Assembly: GCA_002705205.1 (NCBI GenBank)
Contig: PAHP01000007.1
Span: 192,122 to 256,121 of the forward strand
Length of the DNA stretch: 64,000 bases
Source of the DNA: Flavobacteriales bacterium
Lineage (GTDB): Bacteria; Bacteroidota; Bacteroidia; Flavobacteriales; BACL11
Direction of reading: 5' to 3'
Shown: positions 37,975-46,385 of the stretch, one piece after another
Layout: every line of letters begins with the position of its first letter
Position numbering within the stretch: position 1 is the first letter of the stretch
The notes under the pieces: generated by a model
What the model was told of the DNA's origin: nothing
Seen by the model: only the letters and a program-made list of their open reading frames with translations
Databases searched by the model: none
Program-made: the position numbers and the translations under genes

Positions 37975-39189
37975 ATGAAGAAGTATATTAAATATCTTCC
38001 TAAACTAGCTAGTCCTCTTATGTTCGTTATTTATCTGTTAGTTTATTTTTTGCCTAGAAATAAAAACATATGGGTTTTCGGTTCTGGGATAGGAATGAAC
38101 TTTAGTGATAATGCAAAGTATCTCTTTTTATATTGTTCTAATATTGATAAGATGTATTCATGTTGGATTACAAGAAATAGAGATCTAGTTAAAAGGCTAA
38201 GGTTGGAGGGTTTAAATGCACATTATAAATATAGTTTTAAAGGTTTGTGGTATTGTATTCGTGCAAAGATATATATCTATGATTCTAGAACAGGAAGTAT
38301 TAATCATTGGACTTCTTCAGGAGCGCTTAAAGTTAATCTTTGGCATGGTTCTCCATTAAAAACAATTGATAGAGATATTGATGTAAAGCATAATGCGTTT
38401 TATATAGGTAACCATACGTGGGGATATAAGAGGTTTTTAGTGAGGATATTAATGCCTCAATGGTTTGTGGTAGCAGATCTAATGATTGCAACTTCTGCTA
38501 AGGTTAAGGGTTATTTTACTTCTGCTTTTGGATCAAAAAAGATTAAAGTTACTGGTTATCCAAGAAATGACATCATTCTTAGTAGTGGTCTTTATACGAA
38601 GCATTTGAAATTTGAATCTGAAATTATTGATACATTTAATACAAAAAATATCATTTTATATGCTCCGACATTTAGAGATTCAGATAGGCACGAAAGGGTG
38701 ACTCCAATTGACTGGGTTGTCTTAAATGATTTGATGAGAGAAAATGATGCAACTTTTTTGATTAAGTTACACCGGCATGATTATTCAGTGGTGTTGAAGC
38801 AGCGTTATAGTAATATAAGAGTTCTTGATAATGAAAGTGATATGTATCCGCTTTTTTCTAGAGTTGATTTATTAATCACAGATTATTCTTCTATCTTTTT
38901 TGATTTTTTATTAACAGGCAAACCTGTATTGTTCTTCCCTTATGATAAGGAAAAATATATCACTAGGCATCGATCAATGTATGATGATTATGATTCTGTG
39001 ACACCTGGATATAAGGTGTATAACTTTGAGGATTTTCGTATAAAATTAATAGACTTTTTTAATAATGCCGATTTATTAAAACAAACCGCAGTAGATTACA
39101 ATAAGATAAAGAAATTATACAATTTATATAATGACAGTAATTCTTCTAAGAGAGTATATGCTTTCATTAAAGATAGCCTAGGTATTTGA
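37975..39189 (+). CDS. CDP-glycerol glycerophosphotransferase family protein (TagB/TagF-like)
   Basis: 404-residue membrane-associated transferase. An N-terminal hydrophobic helix (about 14-26) is followed by a GT-B-like pair of domains. Family motifs are VNLWHGSPLKTIDRDID, VTGYPRNDIIL, FLIKLHRHD and LITDYSSIFFDFLLTGKPVL, the last being the CDP-glycerol-binding region with the catalytic histidines nearby. It would transfer glycerol phosphate from CDP-glycerol to a lipid-linked saccharide. At 404 residues it is nearer TagB (one transfer) than the longer polymerase TagF, so a single glycerophosphate addition is likelier than a long poly-glycerol chain. Confidence 0.9.
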   Translation: MKKYIKYLPKLASPLMFVIYLLVYFLPRNKNIWVFGSGIGMNFSDNAKYLFLYCSNIDKMYSCWITRNRDLVKRLRLEGLNAHYKYSFKGLWYCIRAKIYIYDSRTGSINHWTSSGALKVNLWHGSPLKTIDRDIDVKHNAFYIGNHTWGYKRFLVRILMPQWFVVADLMIATSAKVKGYFTSAFGSKKIKVTGYPRNDIILSSGLYTKHLKFESEIIDTFNTKNIILYAPTFRDSDRHERVTPIDWVVLNDLMRENDATFLIKLHRHDYSVVLKQRYSNIRVLDNESDMYPLFSRVDLLITDYSSIFFDFLLTGKPVLFFPYDKEKYITRHRSMYDDYDSVTPGYKVYNFEDFRIKLIDFFNNADLLKQTAVDYNKIKKLYNLYNDSNSSKRVYAFIKDSLGI

Positions 39190-40490
39190 AAATAATTTTT
39201 AAAAATATAATTATTAATGAATTGTATTACTTGGTAATTTTCTTCCCCTTATGGTGGTTTTTAGGTGTTGAACAATTTTTTTGGTTTGTTTCTGTAGGAT
39301 TAGTTTTTATACAATTTCTTATTTATAGTAAATTTGAGTTTCGTGCTAATATGACCTCTATTTTACTTTTATTTTTTTTAGTTATTTATGGTATTTCTTT
39401 TTTTAGTATTCAAGAGAAGATGAGATATATTACTTATTTTAGAAACCTGAGCACATATCTTACTGCTTTCATGTTATTAATTATTTCTTGGAATATTATT
39501 GATAAATGGAGTCAGATAGAAAAGCTCTTAAAAGCAATTGTTTTTGTAATGTTTATTGCATCAATCGTTGGAATTTTAGCATTTTCTTTTGAAATATTCA
39601 GAGTACAGTTTAAATCTCTTACAGGATACTTGTTGCCCGCATTTATTACTAAGACTGGTTATGGTAGTGTGATTGCAGTAAGGAATGTAGGTTTTTATAA
39701 CTGGTTCTTAGGTATGGATACTTATTTTAGACCTAGTTCATTCTTTCTGTATTCAACAATGTTCTCCTCAACATTAGCTATTGTGTTGCCTATTGCAATG
39801 TTCTTACGGCAAATAAATAAAGGTATAAAAAGAAAATATTATTCAATTGTAGTATTAATAATGATTTTAGCATTATTAGCAACAACAGGAAGGGTTGCGA
39901 TATTATCTTTTTTTCTGGCATTTGTAATTTTTCAATATATGAAAATTAAAGATATTTCAATTCGATTTCTATTTGTAAGTTTAATTGTATTCCTTTCGGC
40001 AGTTTTTTTATTTTGGTTAGCGAACACTGGTGTTTTATATCAGATTATAGACGTAGTGTTGTATTCTAGAGGTGAAGGAAGTGCTAATACAAGGATGAAG
40101 ATTTATACTCAAACATTGAAAGGCTTCTTGCAAAGACCTTTTTTTGGCTGGGGCACCGAAAGGGATGTTAATGGTCTAGATTATCCATTAGGATCTCATA
40201 GCTACTATTTAGGCACATTGTATAAACAGGGGTTGGTAGGTTTATTTTTGTTCATAAGTATAATTATTGAAATTTGGAAGAAGCTTAGGGTAAACTATAA
40301 AACTGATAATAAGATAGTTAAGTTTCTGAAATATGGACAGTTATTGTTATTAGTCTATGTTTTTAATAGTTTTACAGATGTTTTAGATCTTGATGCAACA
40401 ACAATGATGTTTCTATGGTTGATTCTGTCATTGCTAATTGTTTCCAAAAGAGTATTAAACAGAGAGATGATAAAAAAAGAGAATGCATAA
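39186..40490 (+). CDS. O-antigen polymerase/ligase family (Wzy_C) membrane protein
   Basis: 434 residues from a TTG start that overlaps the previous stop codon (TTGA). No in-frame ATG occurs before the second membrane helix, so TTG is accepted with caution. About 11-12 helices are present. The periplasmic loop is typical: FLQRPFFGWGTERDVNG, then GSHSYYLGTLYKQGLVGLFL. It is probably the Wzy polymerase for the repeat unit of this half of the locus. It overlaps the following GT26 gene by 8 bases. Confidence 0.8.
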   Translation: MKIIFKNIIINELYYLVIFFPLWWFLGVEQFFWFVSVGLVFIQFLIYSKFEFRANMTSILLLFFLVIYGISFFSIQEKMRYITYFRNLSTYLTAFMLLIISWNIIDKWSQIEKLLKAIVFVMFIASIVGILAFSFEIFRVQFKSLTGYLLPAFITKTGYGSVIAVRNVGFYNWFLGMDTYFRPSSFFLYSTMFSSTLAIVLPIAMFLRQINKGIKRKYYSIVVLIMILALLATTGRVAILSFFLAFVIFQYMKIKDISIRFLFVSLIVFLSAVFLFWLANTGVLYQIIDVVLYSRGEGSANTRMKIYTQTLKGFLQRPFFGWGTERDVNGLDYPLGSHSYYLGTLYKQGLVGLFLFISIIIEIWKKLRVNYKTDNKIVKFLKYGQLLLLVYVFNSFTDVLDLDATTMMFLWLILSLLIVSKRVLNREMIKKENA

Positions 40491-41178
40491 GATACTTTCA
40501 GATAATTTATCAAATAATAATAAGCGGTTAACAACTTTTCTTAACTTATATTCTTATATGATTGCAAGAAATAATAAAGCGGTTTTTAAAGAGTTTAATA
40601 TATTGATAGATGGAATTATATTTGTATGGATCCTAAAGCTATTTGGTTTTTCTCGCGTTCGAAGAAATAGTTTTGATATGACATCTTTAGCTCCAATAGT
40701 ATTTAAAGCAGCTATAGAGAATAACAATAGTATCTATTTTATTGGTTCAAAACCGAAAGTTATTGATACAGCCATAAAAAAGATTAAAGCAAAGTTTAGC
40801 AATCTAAATATTTGTGGCTATAGAGATGGATATTTAAATGAAAATGAAAGAGATTCTATTTTTAACGACATAATTTCTTTAAAAGCTGATATTGTAGTTT
40901 GTGGAATGGGGACCCCTTTACAAGAACAGTTCTTATTAGGTTTACAACAATCTGGATTTAAAGGTAGAGGATATACTTGTGGAGGTTTCTTGCATCAGAC
41001 AGCTAATAATATTAGTTATTATCCTAATTGGGTTGATAGATTTAATTTAAGAGGTTTCTATAGAATGTATGACGAACCCTATTTGATAAAACGATATTTT
41101 ATCTTGTACCCTTGGTCTTTAATAAAATATCTTATTGATTCTTATGAATATAATAAAGAGAAAAAAAGATCTTCCTGA
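40483..41178 (+). CDS. WecG/TagA/CpsF family glycosyltransferase (GT26)
   Basis: 231-residue glycosyltransferase of the TagA/WecG/CpsF family, whose members add ManNAc, ManNAcA or glucose to an undecaprenyl-PP-linked sugar. Conserved parts are DGIIFVWILKLFG (from the family's D-G motif), YFIGSKPKVIDTAIKKIK, ICGYRDGYL and VVCGMGTPLQEQFLL. The C-terminal YPNWVDRFNLRGFYRMYDEP holds the amphipathic membrane-targeting segment. It is the second step after priming in teichoic-acid linkage-unit assembly, consistent with the neighbouring glycerophosphate genes. It is the last gene of the long run from 17195. Confidence 0.92.
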   Translation: MHKILSDNLSNNNKRLTTFLNLYSYMIARNNKAVFKEFNILIDGIIFVWILKLFGFSRVRRNSFDMTSLAPIVFKAAIENNNSIYFIGSKPKVIDTAIKKIKAKFSNLNICGYRDGYLNENERDSIFNDIISLKADIVVCGMGTPLQEQFLLGLQQSGFKGRGYTCGGFLHQTANNISYYPNWVDRFNLRGFYRMYDEPYLIKRYFILYPWSLIKYLIDSYEYNKEKKRSS

Positions 41179-41377
41179 GCATATATAAGGTATGCATAAA
41201 AGATGATAAATGATTTTTGAACTGTTGAGATAATTCGAGCACCAATTTTGATATGAAATATATGCTTACAGAGGTTATATATTGGACAGTCAAGAGGAAT
41301 ATAGAAACACTATTTAGTTAGAAATACTAAGTTTATTTAGTATTTTAACGATCTTTTTAGTAATAAATAATATTCCC

Positions 41378-41385
41378 TAACTTTA
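41378..41385 (+). promoter_or_regulatory. Candidate -7 box for gmd-fcl
   Basis: TAACTTTA matches TAnnTTTG except for the last base and lies 15 bases before the gmd ATG. The 222-base gap 41179-41400 is the largest break inside the polysaccharide locus after the pglF remnant, so a new transcript starting here is reasonable. The rest of the gap holds no gene I can support. Confidence 0.4.
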
Positions 41386-41400
41386 CCATCAAATAAAAAA

Positions 41401-42519
41401 ATGAAAAATAAAGTAGCATTAATTACAGGTATCACAGGTCAAGATGGGTCTTATTTGGCAGAATTTCTCTTAAATAAAGGATATGTGGTTCATGGGATTA
41501 AAAGGAGGTCATCTTCTTTTAATACAGATAGAATTGACCATTTGTATCAAGACCCTCATATTAAAGATAGACATTTGATACTTCATTATGGAGATATGAC
41601 AGACTCTATGAGTTTGATGAAAATTATAAAAGAAGTTTGTCCTGATGAAATATATAATTTAGCTGCAATGAGCCATGTTCATGTTTCATTTCAGATCCCT
41701 GAATATGTAGCAAATACTGATGGTTTAGGTGCTTTAAGGGTATTAGAAGCGATTCGTTTATTGGGATTAAGTAATAAGATAAAGGTTTACCAAGCATCAA
41801 CATCAGAACTTTACGGTAAAGCACAAGAAGTTCCGCAATCAGAAACAACTCCTTTTTATCCTAGAAGTCCTTATGCAGTGGCAAAATTATATGCGTTTTG
41901 GGCAACAAAAAATTATAGGGAGGCTTATGGAATTTTTGCTTGTAATGGGATTTTATTTAATCATGAGTCACCTGTAAGAGGAGAGACATTTGTGACTCGT
42001 AAAATCACTCGTGGAGTTGCAAAAATTGCTTTAGGGCTACAAGAAAAATTATACTTAGGAAACTTGGGGGCAAGCAGGGACTGGGGGCATGCGAAAGATT
42101 ATGTAAGAATGATGTGGATGATATTACAAGCTGACAAGCCAGAGGATTGGGTGATTGCTACTGGAAAAACAACTACTGTTCGTGAGTTTGTAAAAATGGC
42201 TTTTGCTTTTGCAGGAATTGAACTAGAGTTTAAAGGTGAAGGTGAGAATGAAAAGGGTATTGTGGTCTCTTGTTCAAACACTAAATATCAGCTTGAAAAT
42301 GGTCAGGAGGTAGTTTTAGTTGACACTACATATTTCAGGCCAACAGAAGTCGATTTATTAATTGGTGATGCTACAAAGGCAAATACAAAGTTAGGATGGA
42401 TTCCAGAATATAGTTTAGAAGCATTGATCAATGAGATGATGGATTCAGATTTAAAACTGATGAGTAAAGATCAATATCTGAAAGATGGTGGTTACGCCAT
42501 TATGAACTATTTTGAATAG
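41401..42519 (+). CDS. gmd: GDP-mannose 4,6-dehydratase
   Basis: 372-residue SDR enzyme making GDP-4-keto-6-deoxymannose, the first step to GDP-L-fucose. It shows [19 protein letters not shown] for NADP binding, [34 protein letters not shown] with the catalytic Ser/Thr and Glu, and the [20 protein letters not shown] catalytic Tyr-Lys. [19 protein letters not shown] is also diagnostic. It is followed 1 base later by the reductase gene, so the pair is co-transcribed. Confidence 0.97.
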   Translation: MKNKVALITGITGQDGSYLAEFLLNKGYVVHGIKRRSSSFNTDRIDHLYQDPHIKDRHLILHYGDMTDSMSLMKIIKEVCPDEIYNLAAMSHVHVSFQIPEYVANTDGLGALRVLEAIRLLGLSNKIKVYQASTSELYGKAQEVPQSETTPFYPRSPYAVAKLYAFWATKNYREAYGIFACNGILFNHESPVRGETFVTRKITRGVAKIALGLQEKLYLGNLGASRDWGHAKDYVRMMWMILQADKPEDWVIATGKTTTVREFVKMAFAFAGIELEFKGEGENEKGIVVSCSNTKYQLENGQEVVLVDTTYFRPTEVDLLIGDATKANTKLGWIPEYSLEALINEMMDSDLKLMSKDQYLKDGGYAIMNYFE

Positions 42520-42520
42520 G

Positions 42521-43600
42521 ATGGAGAAACAAAGTAAAGTTTATATTGCGGGACACAAAGGGTTGGTTGGCTCAGCAATTTTGAATAGTTTAATCAGAAA
42601 AGGGTATCATAACGTAGTTTTTAGAACTCATTCAGAGCTAGATTTAACAGATCAATATGCTGTAAGAGATTTCTTTGAGTTAGAAAAACCAGAATTTGTA
42701 ATATTGGCTGCAGCAAAGGTAGGAGGTATTATGGCTAATAATATTTATCGTGCTGATTTTATTTACGAGAATATAATGATTCAGAATAATGTTATTCATC
42801 AATCATATTTATCTGGCGTTAAAAAGCTTTTGTTTTTAGGAAGCACATGTATTTATCCAAAGGATGCTCCTCAGCCTATATTAGAGAGTAGCCTTCTTAC
42901 TTCAGAGTTAGAATATACAAATGAACCATATGCAATTGCTAAGATTGCAGGGATTAAAATGTGTGAGAGTTATAATCTACAGTATGGAACTAATTTTATT
43001 TCAGTCATGCCAACGAATTTATATGGGCCACATGACAACTTTGATCTAGAGAATTCTCATGTTTTACCTGCTTTAATTCGTAAAATTCATTTAGGAAAGT
43101 GCCTTGAGATTGATAATTGGGAAGTTATTCTGAATGATTTAATTAGAAATCCTATCTCTGGTTTTGACATCAACTCTTCAAAGGAAGATATACTTCTATT
43201 ATTAAATAAATATGGTATAAGAAGAGGAGAGATTGAGATTTGGGGGAGTGGGGCTCCGCGACGTGAATTTCTATGGTCTGAGGACATGGCTGACGCGTGT
43301 ATCTTTTTTCTAGAAAATAGAGATTTTAAGGATATGTATGATTCCGTTAATAATGAGATTAGAAATACACATATTAATATTGGGACAGGTACTGATATCT
43401 CAATAAAGGAATTAGCTAATAAAATTAAGGATCTAATTGGTTATCAGGGTAAATTTATTTTTAATACCTCAAAACCTGATGGGCCAATTAAGAAACTTTC
43501 AGACATTTCAAAACTAGAATCATTAGGGTGGAGATATTCTGTTTCTCTTGATAAAGGTGTTGAAAAATATTATTCATGGTATTTATCTGAGTTAATATAG
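42521..43600 (+). CDS. fcl: GDP-L-fucose synthase (GDP-4-keto-6-deoxymannose epimerase/reductase)
   Basis: 359 residues from the ATG at 42521; a TTG at 42512 lies inside the gmd stop region and is less likely. The enzyme epimerises and reduces the gmd product to GDP-L-fucose. Motifs are VYIAGHKGLVGSAI, AAAKVGGIMANN, FLGSTCIYPKDAPQPI with the catalytic Ser and Cys, and YAIAKIAGIKMCE with the catalytic Tyr-Lys. An insertion of about 45 residues (near 200-245) makes it longer than the usual 310-320. No fucosyltransferase was recognised next to it. Confidence 0.96.
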   Translation: MEKQSKVYIAGHKGLVGSAILNSLIRKGYHNVVFRTHSELDLTDQYAVRDFFELEKPEFVILAAAKVGGIMANNIYRADFIYENIMIQNNVIHQSYLSGVKKLLFLGSTCIYPKDAPQPILESSLLTSELEYTNEPYAIAKIAGIKMCESYNLQYGTNFISVMPTNLYGPHDNFDLENSHVLPALIRKIHLGKCLEIDNWEVILNDLIRNPISGFDINSSKEDILLLLNKYGIRRGEIEIWGSGAPRREFLWSEDMADACIFFLENRDFKDMYDSVNNEIRNTHINIGTGTDISIKELANKIKDLIGYQGKFIFNTSKPDGPIKKLSDISKLESLGWRYSVSLDKGVEKYYSWYLSELI

Positions 43601-43614
43601 CAAAATAGTTTTAT

Positions 43615-43622
43615 TATTTTTG
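43615..43622 (+). promoter_or_regulatory. -7 box directly before the WcaJ/WbaP-like gene
   Basis: TATTTTTG is a perfect TAnnTTTG box ending only 5 bases before the ATG at 43628, so the transcript would start at or next to the start codon (leaderless or nearly so). It gives the second priming enzyme and the following outer-membrane gene their own promoter. Confidence 0.5.
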
Positions 43623-43627
43623 TAGAG

Positions 43628-45013
43628 ATGAAGGGTTACTCAAGGTATTTCTGGTTTATTCATTTTATAGGTGATGTTTTCTTTCTAAATATTGCCTTTA
43701 TATTAATGTATGTATTGAAGTTTGATACGATAGATTTCTCAGATAAATACCGATTTCTTATTGTAATCTATAATGCAGTATGGATTTTAGTTGCTTTAAC
43801 ATTACAGTTATATGAGATTAAACAACTAAAACGATTAGACAGGATCTTGTTTAATCTTTTTAAATCCTTCCTCCTTAATGCATTAATAATTAGTGCAGTA
43901 TTATTCTCTTTAAAAGCTTCTGAGTTTTCTAGAGAGCATCTCTATTCAACTTATTTATTGCTTTTTGGGCTAATTATGTTTTGGAGGTATCTTTCTGTCC
44001 AATTGATTAAATTATATAGAAAATCAGGATTTAACTATAAGAACGTGATTATTATTGGAGGAGGAGGGGTAGCAGATCAGCTACACTCTTATTTTACCTC
44101 AGATGATATATTAGGAGTTAGAGTTAAGGCAGTTTTTTGTGATAACCCATTATCATTCTCGATTAAGAAAAATATTAGATCTTTAGAAGTGGATTTGTTC
44201 CAAGATTTTGCATTACGAAATGATATTGATGAAGTGTATTATACGATGCCATTAACTTATACAAAGAAGATAAAGAGTTTGGTTGATTTTTGTGATAAGA
44301 ATATGATTAGGTTTAAGATTGTTCCTGATTTTAGAGGTTTTATCTTTAAGCGAGTAAATATTGATTTCTTTGATGATGTTCCTGTTATTACATTAAGAGA
44401 GGAGCCGCTTACTGATTTTGTAAATAGAGTTTTAAAACGAATGTTTGATATTATGTTCTCAGCACTAGTAATTATATTGGTGTTAAGTTGGTTATATCCA
44501 CTTATTGCCATCCTGATTAAATTATCATCAAAAGGACCAGTATTATTTAAACAGGCACGTTCAGGAGTAGATAATGAAGAGTTTATATGTTATAAGTTCC
44601 GATCAATGGCACAAAGTGATAGTGCAGACACTAAACAAGCAACAAAAGGAGATGCTCGTATTACAAAGATAGGTGCTTTCTTAAGAAAATCTTCTTTAGA
44701 TGAATTTCCTCAGTTTATTAATGTATTTATGGGAGACATGTCAATAGTTGGACCAAGACCTCATATGCTATTGCATACCGAAGAATATTCAGCTCTTATA
44801 AATAAATATATGGTAAGGCAATTAGTAAAACCAGGAATTACTGGAGCAGCACAAGTTAAGGGGTTTAGAGGCGAGACTAAGGAATTAGAAGATATGGAAG
44901 GTAGAATTCGTTTAGATGTTTGGTATATAGAGAATTGGTCATTATCATTAGATATTAATATTATTTTCCATACAGTCTGGAATGTTTTTAGGGGTGATGC
45001 AAACGCTTTTTAA
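43628..45013 (+). CDS. Polyprenyl glycosylphosphotransferase, WbaP/WcaJ type (second initiating enzyme)
   Basis: 461-residue membrane enzyme that starts a glycan by moving a hexose-1-phosphate onto undecaprenyl phosphate. Four N-terminal helices (about 10-120) precede a Rossmann-like domain (VIIIGGGGVADQLH near 140). A fifth hydrophobic helix near 275-297 leads into the catalytic domain: KLSSKGPVLFKQARSG, FICYKFRSM, the catalytic Asp-Glu in SSLDEFPQFINVFMG, and SIVGPRPHML. This large type usually primes with glucose or galactose. It is the second initiating enzyme of the locus, under its own predicted promoter. Confidence 0.93.
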   Translation: MKGYSRYFWFIHFIGDVFFLNIAFILMYVLKFDTIDFSDKYRFLIVIYNAVWILVALTLQLYEIKQLKRLDRILFNLFKSFLLNALIISAVLFSLKASEFSREHLYSTYLLLFGLIMFWRYLSVQLIKLYRKSGFNYKNVIIIGGGGVADQLHSYFTSDDILGVRVKAVFCDNPLSFSIKKNIRSLEVDLFQDFALRNDIDEVYYTMPLTYTKKIKSLVDFCDKNMIRFKIVPDFRGFIFKRVNIDFFDDVPVITLREEPLTDFVNRVLKRMFDIMFSALVIILVLSWLYPLIAILIKLSSKGPVLFKQARSGVDNEEFICYKFRSMAQSDSADTKQATKGDARITKIGAFLRKSSLDEFPQFINVFMGDMSIVGPRPHMLLHTEEYSALINKYMVRQLVKPGITGAAQVKGFRGETKELEDMEGRIRLDVWYIENWSLSLDINIIFHTVWNVFRGDANAF

Positions 45014-46385
45014 AACATGCTTTTTGATACTTGCTCCATTCTATGTTTTTTCACAGAATAATACATTCCGTTCTTTAATAGAGACTCAATTTACAAATTT
45101 TCCTACAGATACCTCTAATTATATAAGTATAGCTCCGAATGTATATGCGGTGTCTTCGTTTAATAAAGAAAGTGATATTTCAAATATTTTCTTGTTAAGA
45201 GCAACGCTTACGTCTAATATTTCTAATAATTTAACTGTCATCTCTTATTTTGATTATCTAGCAGTAAATAGTAATTATCTAATAAAAGAATATCAGGATT
45301 CTTTAGGTATTTTTCCTGGTTTTGGATTAGATGATAAACGTATTCAATATAATTTCAGATATAAAATAAATAAGTTCATTTCTGCTGATTTGGGCAATGG
45401 GAAACAATTTATTGGTAATGGATATCAGTCACTTCTACTCTCAGATATAGCATCTCCTTACCCATATTTACGATTAACTACCGAGTTTGGAAGAGTAAAG
45501 TATTATAATCTCTATACGACCTTTATCAATCCCTATATGAGTGATTTTGGGAGAAAAAAACACTCTACAATTCATTATTTAGACTTTGCTATCTCAAAGA
45601 ATATTAATCTTGGAGTTTTTGAGAGTATATTATGGCAATCAAAATCTGAGGAATTAAATAAAGGATATGAGTTAGCATATTTAAATCCTGTAATATTTTA
45701 TAGGCCTGTTGAGTTTTCAAAATATTCAAGCAAAGGGAATGCATTGATGGGATCTAATTTTAGTATAAACTTTAAAGCAATGACCTTATATGGACAATTT
45801 TTGTTAGATGATTTAAATATATCTAGGCAGAAGGATAGAGATGATGATTATGAGAAAGGTTTCTTCCAGAATAAATATGCATATCAAATAGGGTTGAAAG
45901 GAAATATAAAAGATGTTAATTTTCTACTAGAATACAATCAGGTTCAACCATATACATACGGTCATAGAACTATTCTACAGAACTATTCGCATATGAATCA
46001 AGCATTAGCACATCCATTAGGAGCTAATTTCAAAGAGATGATTAATGTTTTAGAATTAAGAAAAGGGAAATGGAGTTATAAGATAAAAACTATGTTTACT
46101 ATTGTTGGTCTAGATTCGTTAGGCTCTCATTATGGTCAAGATATCTTTGCCTCTGATAAGGATGCTAGTACTGGTGGGCAATATTCTTATGGCAACTTTA
46201 ATGGGCAAGGGGTCAAAACAACTATTTTTTCTTTTCAGCCAGAGGTTTCGTTTAGTATTAAGCAGTTTGAAGTATTTGGAATGGTTTATTATAGAACTAA
46301 AAAATCTGACCTATTAGATCAATCTTTTTTATTTTATTCAGTTGGTTTCCGAACCTTTCCATTCATGAACTTTATTGATTATTAA
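44997..46385 (+). CDS. Outer-membrane beta-barrel, possibly Wzi-like capsule-assembly protein
   Basis: 462 residues from the ATG at 44997, which gives a clean signal peptide of about 20 residues ending VFSQ. The ATG at 44982 would add five residues. The mature part alternates many short amphipathic strands with aromatic girdle residues and ends in a barrel-like VGFRTFPFMNF. The segment LAYLNPVIFYRPVEFSKYS recalls Wzi-family capsule attachment barrels of Bacteroidota. It overlaps the priming-enzyme gene by 17 bases, which supports a role in surface polysaccharide. The Wzi assignment is tentative. Confidence 0.6.
   Translation: MQTLFKTCFLILAPFYVFSQNNTFRSLIETQFTNFPTDTSNYISIAPNVYAVSSFNKESDISNIFLLRATLTSNISNNLTVISYFDYLAVNSNYLIKEYQDSLGIFPGFGLDDKRIQYNFRYKINKFISADLGNGKQFIGNGYQSLLLSDIASPYPYLRLTTEFGRVKYYNLYTTFINPYMSDFGRKKHSTIHYLDFAISKNINLGVFESILWQSKSEELNKGYELAYLNPVIFYRPVEFSKYSSKGNALMGSNFSINFKAMTLYGQFLLDDLNISRQKDRDDDYEKGFFQNKYAYQIGLKGNIKDVNFLLEYNQVQPYTYGHRTILQNYSHMNQALAHPLGANFKEMINVLELRKGKWSYKIKTMFTIVGLDSLGSHYGQDIFASDKDASTGGQYSYGNFNGQGVKTTIFSFQPEVSFSIKQFEVFGMVYYRTKKSDLLDQSFLFYSVGFRTFPFMNFIDY

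Noticed and set aside
41290-41330. 22-codon frame in the gap before gmd
   Set aside because: Too short, no promoter or recognisable signal; chance open frame in AT-rich DNA.
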